Positions 38,848 to 46,907 of a stretch of DNA of 64,000 nt are shown here, piece by piece; positions within the stretch are counted from its first letter, which is position 1, and every line of letters starts with the position of its first letter. Below the pieces are notes generated by a model, which searched no databases, was not told the origin of the DNA, and saw nothing but the letters and a program-made list of their open reading frames with translations. The translations under genes were made by a program, and so were the position numbers. The stretch is taken from contig CAJXRU010000004.1 of assembly GCA_913060565.1 (NCBI GenBank), forward strand, positions 17,192-81,191. The letters are read 5' to 3'. This DNA is from an uncultured Gammaproteobacteria bacterium. Lineage in GTDB: Bacteria > Pseudomonadota > Gammaproteobacteria > Enterobacterales > Psychrobiaceae.

Positions 38848-39447
38848 CTAACAACAATTCAGGGTATTGAGTGCTTGATGCCATTGTAATGGGGTGTTGA
38901 CGTTATTAAAGCATTGTGGAAAACAATCTTCTGTCGTGACAACTTCAGTGCCAAAGTGATTTAATAATGCACCGACTGAACACGCTTTTCCGCCTTGATT
39001 TGACAATGTATCCCTGAGCCAGCACGTCACTTGGGGTGTATTGCGGATTACAAATGGAAAATGTTGTCCTTGATATTTAGTAATTGTAGCGATTTGGTTA
39101 TCAGTTGCTCTCTCTAACAACCGTAGCAGGACATCTTTGGTTAAATGAACCATATCCACCGGAATAACCATAACATGATGACAATCTGTTAAGGCCATCA
39201 TACCTGTGTAGCAGCCGCCGAGAGGCCCCTTATCAGGAATAATATCCGCTACGCCATAATGCTTTGAGCTAATAACTACGGATAATCCAAGCGATGCCAG
39301 CATTGCTTGTAAGCGAAATACTAGTGGCTGCTCTCCAACTTTTAAAGACGCTTTATCCACGCCCATTCTAGATGATTTTCCTCCAGCCAAAATAATAGCT
39401 CCAACGTTTAGGTTGGAGCTATTTAAATTCCAAGCGCTATCACTCAC
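38848..39447 (-). CDS. mobA: Molybdenum cofactor guanylyltransferase MobA
   Basis: The product is 199 aa with the nucleotidyltransferase motif AIILAGGKSSRMGVDKASL near residue 18, PDKGPLGG, and VMVIPVDMVHL carrying the metal-binding aspartate. It attaches GMP to molybdopterin to form the bis-MGD cofactor needed by NapA. It begins one base after the napC stop, so it is the last gene of the nap operon. That placement ties cofactor maturation directly to nitrate reductase expression. Confidence 0.93.
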   Translation of the reverse strand: MSDSAWNLNSSNLNVGAIILAGGKSSRMGVDKASLKVGEQPLVFRLQAMLASLGLSVVISSKHYGVADIIPDKGPLGGCYTGMMALTDCHHVMVIPVDMVHLTKDVLLRLLERATDNQIATITKYQGQHFPFVIRNTPQVTCWLRDTLSNQGGKACSVGALLNHFGTEVVTTEDCFPQCFNNVNTPLQWHQALNTLNCC

Positions 39448-39448
39448 A

Positions 39449-40039
39449 CTACCAACCTTTTATTCCGGTCATATCTGGCAGGTGATGTGCGATCCCTTTG
39501 TGACAGTCGATACAGGTTTTTTCTCCTGTTTGAAGATACTTGGAGTGCATCTTCTCTGCTCGTTCTGATTGGGCGGTAAAGTCCATAAATTCAAAGTTAT
39601 GACAATTTCGACATTCTAATGAATCGTTGGCCTTCAACCGGGCCCATTCATTTTCTGCAAGCTGACGACGATGCGCTTCAAACTTCTCACGAGTATCGAT
39701 AGTACCAAACATCTTGCCCCATACTTCTTTTGAAGCCTGCATTTTACGGGCAATTTTATTACTCCATTCGTGAGGAACGTGACAGTCTGGGCATGTAGCA
39801 CGAACGCCAGAGCGGTTAGAGTAATGTATGGTAGTTTTTAATTCTTCGTAAACATTATTTTCCATCTCGTGACAACCAATACAGAACTCTTCCGTGTTGG
39901 TCATTTCAAGTCCGGTGTTAAACCCACCCCAGAAAATGACACCAGCTAAGAAACCGCCTAACGTCAAAAAGCCTAAAGAATAATGCATACTCGGCTTGCG
40001 AAATATATTCCAAAAGCCTTTAATCCACTTCTTCATCAC
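39449..40039 (-). CDS. napC: Tetrahaem c-type cytochrome NapC (quinol dehydrogenase)
   Basis: The product is 196 aa. One N-terminal membrane anchor ([19 protein letters not shown]) is followed by four CxxCH haem sites (CIGCH, CPDCH, CRNCH, CIDCH). NapC/NirT proteins oxidise menaquinol or ubiquinol and pass electrons to the NapAB complex in the periplasm. It is adjacent to napB with no gap. With napGH absent from this operon, NapC is the sole evident quinol-oxidising partner. Confidence 0.97.
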   Translation of the reverse strand: MMKKWIKGFWNIFRKPSMHYSLGFLTLGGFLAGVIFWGGFNTGLEMTNTEEFCIGCHEMENNVYEELKTTIHYSNRSGVRATCPDCHVPHEWSNKIARKMQASKEVWGKMFGTIDTREKFEAHRRQLAENEWARLKANDSLECRNCHNFEFMDFTAQSERAEKMHSKYLQTGEKTCIDCHKGIAHHLPDMTGIKGW

Positions 40040-40486
40040 CTACTCCTCTTTCGCTGAATTTGAAATCAGCGTATGCATATCAACAAAGGTGTTTTTAACG
40101 GGTGCTTTAGTATCTTGCTGAGTCACATGACACTGATTACAAAAATAACGACGCGGTGAAATCTCCGCTAAAAAGTTACCATCGCGATTCATGTAATGCG
40201 TCACACTGATCATGGTTGCCTGCGATTCACTGACTCTCGTTCTGCTATGGCAAGACATGCATTTATTAACATTTTTATTGATCTGATAACCGCGTATCTT
40301 ATGGGGAATGATTGGCGGTTGCATTGGATAGTTTCGCTGCAACTTCTTATCATTGTTTATCACCATTGGAATTCGCTGTGGTTTGATATTTTCAAGAATC
40401 TCACCATCGCGTAACTTGCTAATTTTTTCTGCACTTACAGCAGTCGATAATAACGCTATAATAAGGACAATTATATAATTTTTCAT
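40040..40486 (-). CDS. napB: Dihaem cytochrome NapB, small subunit of periplasmic nitrate reductase
   Basis: The product is 148 aa with a signal peptide (cleaved near AVSA) and two CxxCH sites (CMSCH, CNQCH), plus the family YPMQPPIIPH segment before the first haem. It transfers electrons from NapC to NapA in the periplasm. It starts 3 nt after napA stops and ends against napC, showing a compact operon. Confidence 0.96.
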   Translation of the reverse strand: MKNYIIVLIIALLSTAVSAEKISKLRDGEILENIKPQRIPMVINNDKKLQRNYPMQPPIIPHKIRGYQINKNVNKCMSCHSRTRVSESQATMISVTHYMNRDGNFLAEISPRRYFCNQCHVTQQDTKAPVKNTFVDMHTLISNSAKEE

Positions 40487-40489
40487 AAT

Positions 40490-42982
40490 TTACACCTTCT
40501 CTATCTTAACGGCACATTTCTTAAAATCAGTTTGTTTTGATAGTGGATCAGTCGCATCGAGTGTGAGCTTATTTACCAAACGGCTCGCATCAAAAAATGG
40601 AACAAATACCAACCCTTTTGGTGTCTTATTACGACCACGCGTTTCTACGCGAGTAATAATCTCACCGCGTCGAGAGCTGATCTTAACTTCGTCACCACGG
40701 CGCATATTACGCGCTTTAGCATCATCAGGATGCATGTAAACCAGTGCATCAGGCATCGATTTGAATAACTCTGGAACGCGCTGTGTCATTGAACCTGTAT
40801 GCCAATGCTCGATAACACGGCCGGTACATAGCCACATGTCGAATTCTTCATCTGGCGATTCGGCTGGCGGCTCGTATGGCAACGCGAAGATGACCGCTTT
40901 GCCATCTTTCTTACCGTAGAAATCATAGTCACTACCTGGCTTGGCATAAGGATCACTTCCTTCCTTAAATCGCCATTGTGTTTCTTTACCGTCAACAACA
41001 GGCCAACGCAGGCCACGCTCTTTGTGATAGCGATCATACGGTGCTAAATCATGACCGTGATCACGTCCAAAGGCCGCGTATTCTTCAAATAGCCCTTTTT
41101 GAATGTAGAAACCAAATTCTCTCGCTTCATGGTTTAGGCGATCTTCAGGTACTTCATCTAAGCCGTATTTGTTAACGTTGCCGTTTTCAAATAGCACTTG
41201 ATACATAGTTTTGCCTTTATGCTCAGGCATTGCATCCAGTAGTTCCGCAGGCCATACTTCTTCGATGTTAAAACGCTTTGAGAATTCAACAACTTGCCAC
41301 ATATCTGAACGTGCTTCACCCGGTGCTTCCACTTGTTGATACCATGTCTGTGTACGACGCTCGGCATTACCGTAAGCCCCTTCTTTTTCAACCCACATTG
41401 CAGTTGGTAAGATCAAATCAGCTGCTTGTGCAGACACCGTTGGGTAAGGATCAGATACCACGATAAAGTTTTTAGGATTGCGATAACCCGGCATCGCTTC
41501 TTCGTTAACGTTTGGACCCGCTTGCATGTTGTTATTACATTGCACCCAATAGAAGTTCAATTCGCCGTCTTTTAGCTTTCTATTTTGCACTACCGCGTGA
41601 TAACCCGGTTTTGCAGGAATAGTACCTTCGGGAAGCTTCCAAATTTTTTCAGCGTAATCACGGTGTTCTTTATTTTTAACCACCATATCAGCTGGTAAGC
41701 GATGTGAGAAAGTACCCACTTCACGAGCCGTACCACAGGCTGACGGTTGGCCTGTTAATGAGAACGGGCTGTTACCCGGTGTAGAAATCTTACCGGTTAA
41801 TAGGTGAATGTTGTAAACAAGGTTATTAGCCCAAACACCACGCGTGTGTTGGTTAAAGCCCATAGTCCACAGTGACATGACTTTAGTTTTAGGATCGGCA
41901 TATGTTTTTGCTAAATCGATTAACTGTTTAACCGGTACACCTGAGAGCTCTGATACTGACTCAGCAGTGTAAGTGCTAACAAATTTCGCGTATTCGTCAA
42001 AGCTAATTGGTTTAGATTTACCAGAGTTCGGATTTTTAGCTTTCTTTTGCAGCTCGTGTTCGTCGCGCAGGCCGTAACCGATGTCAGTGTCACCCATTCT
42101 AAAATTAGTGTGTTTGTTGACAAAGTCTTTGTTTACATGACCGTTTGAAATAATGTAATTGGCGATAAAGTTTAAGATAGCCAAGTCAGTTTGCGGCGTA
42201 AAAATCATGCCAGAGTCGGCTAAATCAAAGCTGCGGTGTGTATAAGTTGATAACACGTTAACTTTTACGTGTGGCGAGCTTAAGCGGCGATCGGTAATGC
42301 GAGTCCATAAAATGGGATGCATTTCTGCCATGTTTGAGCCCCATAATACAAAGGCATCGGCGTGCTCAAAATCATCGTAACAACCCATTGGCTCATCGAT
42401 ACCAAAAGTTCTCATGAAGCCACCTACCGCTGATGCCATACAATGACGTGCGTTAGGGTCGATATTGTTTGAACGAAAGCCAGCCTTCATTAACTTAACG
42501 GCCGCGTAGCCTTCCATCACCGTCCATTGACCAGAACCAAACATGCCTAGGCCTTTAGGACCTTTTTCTTTTAATGTTTGCTTGGCTTTATCAGCCATGA
42601 TGTCAAATGCCATGTCCCAGCTGATAGGCGTGAAATCACCGTTTTTGTCATACTTACCATCTTTCATGCGCAAAAGCGGCTTGGTTAGACGATCCTTGCC
42701 ATACATAATTTTTGACAGGAAGTAACCTTTCACACAGTTAAGTCCTTTATTCACAGGTGATTTCATATCACCGTGAGTAGCAACGACTTTACCGTCTTTA
42801 GTGGCTACATTAATAGAACAACCCGTGCCACAAAAACGACAAGGTGCTTTGTCCCATTTGAGGGCCGTTTGATCTTTTGCAGTGATTAAGTTGCTTGCCG
42901 AAGCAGGTAACACAATACCCGCAGCGCTAGCTGCACTGGCGGCCGCTGTGGCTTTCATAAAATCACGTCTAGATAATGACAT
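40490..42982 (-). CDS. napA: Periplasmic nitrate reductase catalytic subunit NapA
   Basis: This 830-aa protein has a twin-arginine signal ([11 protein letters not shown]). The [4Fe-4S] ligands are Cys48, Cys51, Cys55 and Cys83 (CRFCGTGC ... NCVKGYF). Cys181 in [13 protein letters not shown] is the expected molybdenum ligand. The C-terminal bis-MGD-binding domain includes [16 protein letters not shown]. It reduces nitrate to nitrite in the periplasm after Tat export as a folded protein. It is preceded by napD, its Tat-signal chaperone (17-nt gap), and followed by napB. Confidence 0.98.
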   Translation of the reverse strand: MSLSRRDFMKATAAASAASAAGIVLPASASNLITAKDQTALKWDKAPCRFCGTGCSINVATKDGKVVATHGDMKSPVNKGLNCVKGYFLSKIMYGKDRLTKPLLRMKDGKYDKNGDFTPISWDMAFDIMADKAKQTLKEKGPKGLGMFGSGQWTVMEGYAAVKLMKAGFRSNNIDPNARHCMASAVGGFMRTFGIDEPMGCYDDFEHADAFVLWGSNMAEMHPILWTRITDRRLSSPHVKVNVLSTYTHRSFDLADSGMIFTPQTDLAILNFIANYIISNGHVNKDFVNKHTNFRMGDTDIGYGLRDEHELQKKAKNPNSGKSKPISFDEYAKFVSTYTAESVSELSGVPVKQLIDLAKTYADPKTKVMSLWTMGFNQHTRGVWANNLVYNIHLLTGKISTPGNSPFSLTGQPSACGTAREVGTFSHRLPADMVVKNKEHRDYAEKIWKLPEGTIPAKPGYHAVVQNRKLKDGELNFYWVQCNNNMQAGPNVNEEAMPGYRNPKNFIVVSDPYPTVSAQAADLILPTAMWVEKEGAYGNAERRTQTWYQQVEAPGEARSDMWQVVEFSKRFNIEEVWPAELLDAMPEHKGKTMYQVLFENGNVNKYGLDEVPEDRLNHEAREFGFYIQKGLFEEYAAFGRDHGHDLAPYDRYHKERGLRWPVVDGKETQWRFKEGSDPYAKPGSDYDFYGKKDGKAVIFALPYEPPAESPDEEFDMWLCTGRVIEHWHTGSMTQRVPELFKSMPDALVYMHPDDAKARNMRRGDEVKISSRRGEIITRVETRGRNKTPKGLVFVPFFDASRLVNKLTLDATDPLSKQTDFKKCAVKIEKV

Positions 42983-42999
42983 AGTTAACTCCTAACTGA

Positions 43000-43248
43000 C
43001 TAATTAGTTTCATCACAGTATTCGTGGTACACAGGTGATAAATTCAATACACCTGCAACATTTGTTATTTGCTCAAATCCATCAACAATACCCCGCTGCG
43101 ACTCACTTTCTAATGTGACAATGATGCGTCCTTTGCCGTCATCACCATGAATGTCACATGAAGATAATTCTGACAATCGGCTCATCACTTGCGCTTGCTC
43201 ATCGGGGTAGGTGTATGCAATAAAGCTGGCTACATGATATTCACTCAT
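43000..43248 (-). CDS. napD: NapD, chaperone for NapA maturation
   Basis: The product is 82 aa from ATG 43248 (MSEYHVASFIAYTYPDE), the expected NapD start; the longer open frame upstream lies inside napF. The family features are an N-terminal VASFIAY strand, ISSCDIHGDD-like LSSCDIHGDDGKGRIIVTLE, and a C-terminal LNLSPVYHEYCDE. NapD binds the NapA twin-arginine signal and holds back export until the cofactor is inserted. Its start overlaps the napF end by 8 nt. Confidence 0.93.
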   Translation of the reverse strand: MSEYHVASFIAYTYPDEQAQVMSRLSELSSCDIHGDDGKGRIIVTLESESQRGIVDGFEQITNVAGVLNLSPVYHEYCDETN

Positions 43249-43741
43249 TGAAGCGCTCCTTTGTTGTTGTAATATTGATTGCATTGGGTGGACAAATTGA
43301 CACACAGGCACCGCAGCTATTACAGGCGTCTAGGTCAATGTCGGGTTTAGGGATCCGCTCACTAAAGAAATCGAATTTAATGGCAACTTCATCACACACA
43401 TCCCGGCATGACTGACAATAAATATCATTAGCTGCTAGACATTTATCGCTAATTGCAATGTCCGTCAAAAAAGGTTTGTTGACTGTTTTATCCAGAGCGT
43501 TAACTTGGCAAACATCACTACACTTTTCACAGAATGTGCATTCGTCATTTACAAAGTTGACTCGAGGAAAGCCGCCACTACCAATTTCAATGATCTTCGT
43601 TTCACAGGCGTCAACACATTCATTACAGCGCGTACACTGGTCAATGAAGTATTGCTCTCCTGCGTTATAAGGCGGACGAAGTGGCAATTCCTTTGATACA
43701 CTTGCACGCAAGAAACTTCGTTTTGCGTAATCGATCGCCAC
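43241..43741 (-). CDS. napF: Ferredoxin-type protein NapF
   Basis: The product is 166 aa with clustered ferredoxin motifs: CTRCNECVDACETK, CTFCEKCSDVCQ, YCQSCRDVC and CNSCGACVSICPP. These predict three to four [4Fe-4S] clusters, as in NapF. NapF is cytoplasmic and linked to NapA maturation, possibly supplying electrons or the iron-sulfur cluster. It lies between napE (3-nt gap) and napD (8-nt overlap). Confidence 0.93.
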   Translation of the reverse strand: MAIDYAKRSFLRASVSKELPLRPPYNAGEQYFIDQCTRCNECVDACETKIIEIGSGGFPRVNFVNDECTFCEKCSDVCQVNALDKTVNKPFLTDIAISDKCLAANDIYCQSCRDVCDEVAIKFDFFSERIPKPDIDLDACNSCGACVSICPPNAINITTTKERFNE

Positions 43742-43744
43742 TAT

Positions 43745-43903
43745 TTATAACCCCGGCGGTCCATAGATAATTTGTGACATCCAGATAATAAAGCCGTACC
43801 CACCCATAAAGGCGATACTTAATACTGGAAATAACACAACGGTTAAAAACAAAAAGACTCTGAGCTCTTTGCCTTTGTTGTTTACTTGATTTTCATCGGT
43901 CAT
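43745..43903 (-). CDS. napE: NapE, small membrane protein of the nap operon
   Basis: This 52-aa gene is easily missed for its size. My translation reads MTDENQVNNKGKELRVF, then a single transmembrane helix (LFLTVVLFPVLSIAFMGGYG), then FIIWMSQIIYGPPGL. The KELRVFLFL...GGYGF...GPPG pattern is the NapE signature. Its function is unclear; it is typically the first gene of napEFDABC operons. It is followed 3 nt later by napF and preceded by GGAAGTAAGTA, a good ribosome-binding site. Confidence 0.9.
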   Translation of the reverse strand: MTDENQVNNKGKELRVFLFLTVVLFPVLSIAFMGGYGFIIWMSQIIYGPPGL

Positions 43904-44021
43904 TACTTACTTCCTCACATCGTATGTTAACTATTTGTTAACTACCTTAAGTAAATTTTTCAGTACTTTATCCTAGTTGTATCATGAAAGACCACAGACT
44001 TAATAAGTGAATAAACTAAAG

Positions 44022-44035
44022 TTGTTTTAAATCAA
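44022..44035. promoter_or_regulatory. FNR/Anr-like box between nap operon and moeA
   Basis: TTGTTTTAAATCAA matches the FNR consensus TTGAT-N4-ATCAA at nine of ten fixed positions. It lies 119 nt upstream of napE and 92 nt upstream of moeA, so it could serve oxygen control of nap, moeA or both. No confident NarP/NarL pair was found. Confidence 0.5.
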
Positions 44036-44126
44036 TTTAGCCGTGTTTTTTAGATGGAATTGGTTGGGAAACCGATGGGGTTCCGCCATAATTGCCCTCG
44101 TTAACCGATTCACATGAGTAGTTAGA

Positions 44127-45359
44127 ATGTCTTGTTGCGATGCCACTGGCTTGCTGTCGATTACCGACGCAATAAAGAGAATGAAAACGATTGCTAATAA
44201 CAATAAATCATTGTTATCCCTTGATATAAAACGTGCTTACGGTCACACATTGGCTGAAGACGTTATTTCTAATGTCCAGGTCCCACCACAGGATAATTCG
44301 GCAATGGACGGTTATGCCATCAATCATATTGGATGTGATGAACAACACCCCTATCGACTCGTTGGTCAAGTACTTGCTGGCCAAACCTACGATGGGATAT
44401 TGGCAGCTGGAGAGTGTGTTCGGATCATGACAGGCGCTAGTGTACCGGCTGGAACCCAAGCGGTGGTTATGCAAGAAGATGCCATCAAAGAGCAGCAACA
44501 AGTCACTTTTAACAAAAAAATAACATCAGGCCATCACATTCGCCGCGCAGGCGAAGACATCGCTAAAAATCAAACCGTTTTAACAACTGGAACTGTACTA
44601 AATGCAGCTCAGTTAGGGCTGTTATCTGCTGTTGGCCACGGTCAAGTCAATGTTGTTAAGCCACCAAAGGTTGGTATTTTTGCAACCGGCGACGAATTAC
44701 TTAGCCCAGGGGAGCATCCTAAAGCAGGCCACTTGTATGAAAGCAATCGCATTGTGTGTGCGACTAAGCTACGCGCACTCGGTTGTGAGGTCATTGATTA
44801 TGGCATTATTGAAGATAAAAAATCGGCATTGGTTCACGCTTTTAATCAAGCCGCCGAGCAATGCGATGTTATTATTACCTCGGGCGGTGTATCAGTTGGC
44901 GATGCTGACTTTGTCAAAGACGTACTCGTTGAAAACGGCAATATCGATTTTTGGAAAATAGCCATAAAGCCTGGTAAACCCTTCGCGTTTGGTCAATACC
45001 GTGACAAGTTATTTTTTGGTCTTCCCGGAAACCCTGTTGCCAGCTTTGTTACCTTTGACATTTTAGTCGCACCAATTTTAAAACACCTTCAAGGCCAGCA
45101 AGACACGTCACTGCTAACCCTTAACGCGACTAGCCATTGCGATATTAACAAGCGCGGCGGCCGTGTCGATTATCAGCGCGGCTACGCATGGCACGAGAGC
45201 GGGCAATTAATGGTTAAATCGGCCGGCGCGCAAGGCTCTCATATTTTATCGTCATTAAGTCAGGCCAACGCTTATATCGTACTTAACGAGCATCAAGAAA
45301 CTATTGCATCTGGTGATAGCGTTTCTGTGATACTTTTTGATAGTATCTATCCCAAATAA
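44127..45359 (+). CDS. moeA: Molybdopterin molybdenumtransferase MoeA
   Basis: The product is 410 aa with the MSCCDATGLLSITDAI start, DVISNVQVPPQDNSAMDGYA, VGQVLAGQ, RIMTGASVPAG, and the GEPH-type catalytic block VIITSGGVSVGDADFVKDVL. GLPGNPVASFVTF follows and a C-terminal beta domain closes the protein. It inserts molybdate into adenylated molybdopterin. Divergent from the nap operon and followed by moaB 31 nt later, it completes a local set of cofactor genes (mobA, moeA, moaB) that would support NapA. Confidence 0.96.
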   Translation: MSCCDATGLLSITDAIKRMKTIANNNKSLLSLDIKRAYGHTLAEDVISNVQVPPQDNSAMDGYAINHIGCDEQHPYRLVGQVLAGQTYDGILAAGECVRIMTGASVPAGTQAVVMQEDAIKEQQQVTFNKKITSGHHIRRAGEDIAKNQTVLTTGTVLNAAQLGLLSAVGHGQVNVVKPPKVGIFATGDELLSPGEHPKAGHLYESNRIVCATKLRALGCEVIDYGIIEDKKSALVHAFNQAAEQCDVIITSGGVSVGDADFVKDVLVENGNIDFWKIAIKPGKPFAFGQYRDKLFFGLPGNPVASFVTFDILVAPILKHLQGQQDTSLLTLNATSHCDINKRGGRVDYQRGYAWHESGQLMVKSAGAQGSHILSSLSQANAYIVLNEHQETIASGDSVSVILFDSIYPK

Positions 45360-45390
45360 CAGGGTTTTAGCCCACCATTAAGGATTATTA

Positions 45391-45930
45391 ATGTCACATC
45401 AAGCAAGCGAATTTGTACCATTGAATATTGCGGTATTAACTATTTCAGACACTCGCAACGAAGAAACAGACACCTCTGGTGCCCTCCTCGTTAACGAATT
45501 AACAACAAGCGGTCACAATGCTTATGCCAAGGCTATAGTACACGATGACATCTATGATATTCGCGCTGTGGTTTCCCAATGGATTGCTGACAGTAATATT
45601 CACGCCGTTGTCAGTACAGGTGGAACGGGGTTCACTGCGCGTGATAATACACCAGAGGCAATGTCGGTATTATTTGATAAGAATGTAGAAGGCTTTGGTG
45701 AGTTATTTAGACAAATTTCATATGATGAAATTGGGACATCTACCGTGCAATCTCGTGCCCTTGCAGGCATGGCTAATCGCACTGTTATCTTCTGTCTACC
45801 AGGTTCAACCAATGCTTGTCGCACCGGCTGGAATAAAATCATTAAAGAGCAATTAGACGCAAGTCATCGCCCTTGTAACTTTGTGCCCCATTTAAACCTT
45901 GCACAAGACACCTGCGCAACTCGCGATTAG
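45391..45930 (+). CDS. moaB: Molybdenum cofactor biosynthesis protein MoaB (MogA-like)
   Basis: The product is 179 aa with the MoaB/Mog fold: NIAVLTISDTRNEETDTSG, VVSTGGTGFTARDNTPEAM, and the closing RTVIFCLPGSTNACRTGWNKII. Members adenylate molybdopterin before molybdate insertion by MoeA. It sits 31 nt after moeA in the same direction, with a clear ribosome-binding site (AAGGATTATT). It is convergent with the NIF3 gene, with only 4 nt between stops and no terminator space. Confidence 0.94.
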   Translation: MSHQASEFVPLNIAVLTISDTRNEETDTSGALLVNELTTSGHNAYAKAIVHDDIYDIRAVVSQWIADSNIHAVVSTGGTGFTARDNTPEAMSVLFDKNVEGFGELFRQISYDEIGTSTVQSRALAGMANRTVIFCLPGSTNACRTGWNKIIKEQLDASHRPCNFVPHLNLAQDTCATRD

Positions 45931-45934
45931 ATGA

Positions 45935-46693
45935 TTATGCAGGATTGTCGATGTCGATAAACTCGACGTCGACGCCTAATTCCTTAGCCACAAACTCACC
46001 TAATGCTTTAACACCATAGCGCTCTGTCGCATGATGACCCGCGGCGAAAAAAGCCATGTTGTATTCACGTGCTAAATGAATGGTTTGTTCAGAAACTTCG
46101 CCACTAATAAATGCGTCAATACCCTGCTCACCCGCCATTTCAATAAAACTTTGACCGCCGCCACTACACCAAGCAACCGTGCGAATTGCTTTGTTAGCAT
46201 TGCCTTCAACTAATGGCGCGCGATCAAGTGACTGCGTAATACTTGCCGTTAACTGAGCGACTGTCTGCGGTGTTTCAAACTCCCCCTTGACCGCGACGCT
46301 TACCGGATTTCCAATTTCTAACCCTTGTATATTACTAATGCCAAAACGCTTTGCTAACTGAGCATTATTTCCGAGCGTCGGGTGAATATCTAACGGCAAG
46401 TGATAAGCGATTAAATTAATATCAGCCATTAATAAGCTCTTAATACGCTTGTGCTTGAGGGATGTAATGGTTTGGTTTTCGCCTTTCCAAAAATAACCGT
46501 GATGTACTAATAGCGCATCCGCATTAGCGGCTATCGCGGCATCAATAAGTGCTTGCGAGGCGGTAACGCCAGTGACAATTTTCTTTATCTGTCCATTCCC
46601 TTCAACCTGTAAACCGTTTGGGCAATAATCCTTTATCTTATTCGGTTCTAAAATCTGCTCTAACGAAGTTAGAAGGGTCTCACGTGAAATCAT
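45935..46693 (-). CDS. NIF3-family dinuclear metal-binding protein (YbgI-like)
   Basis: The product is 252 aa, typical for the bacterial short form without an insert domain. Metal-binding motifs are LLVHHGYFWKGE (two histidines, near residue 64), the YHLPLDIHPTLGNNAQLA block, and C-terminal AAGHHATERYGVKALGE. The family (often labelled GTP cyclohydrolase 1 type 2 homologue) forms a hexameric toroid with a dimetal centre; its true role is uncertain. It is a single gene between moaB (convergent) and the giant surface-protein gene. Confidence 0.92.
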   Translation of the reverse strand: MISRETLLTSLEQILEPNKIKDYCPNGLQVEGNGQIKKIVTGVTASQALIDAAIAANADALLVHHGYFWKGENQTITSLKHKRIKSLLMADINLIAYHLPLDIHPTLGNNAQLAKRFGISNIQGLEIGNPVSVAVKGEFETPQTVAQLTASITQSLDRAPLVEGNANKAIRTVAWCSGGGQSFIEMAGEQGIDAFISGEVSEQTIHLAREYNMAFFAAGHHATERYGVKALGEFVAKELGVDVEFIDIDNPA

Positions 46694-46836
46694 AGGTTTT
46701 AACTCTCGATGTTTTTACGTAGTGTAAAAGTCCTTCCCATCAAAGTCTATCCTCAATGGTGAGTTCCCAATAAATGAGTGCTCTAGCAGCCCCTAGCAGA
46801 AATTAACTGAAAAATATCATGATTATTATTAAGCAA

Positions 46837-46892
46837 TAAAAACTGCGCCGTGTTGCCACTTAAAGTCTCGCTTCAATTGACCAACACAACGC
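46837..46892 (-). terminator. Possible terminator after the giant surface-protein gene
   Basis: On the minus strand GCGTTGTGTTG pairs over 11 positions (two G-U) with CAACACGGCGC (plus 46882-46892 and 46845-46855) around a 26-nt loop. A U-rich tract follows (A-run 46838-46842). The long loop lowers confidence. Confidence 0.45.
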
Positions 46893-46907
46893 TTGTCTGC
46901 CGCCATT

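Noticed and set aside
43904..44021. NarP/NarL 7-2-7 site upstream of napE
   Set aside because: TACCTTA-like heptamers occur but no pair has the correct spacing and symmetry.
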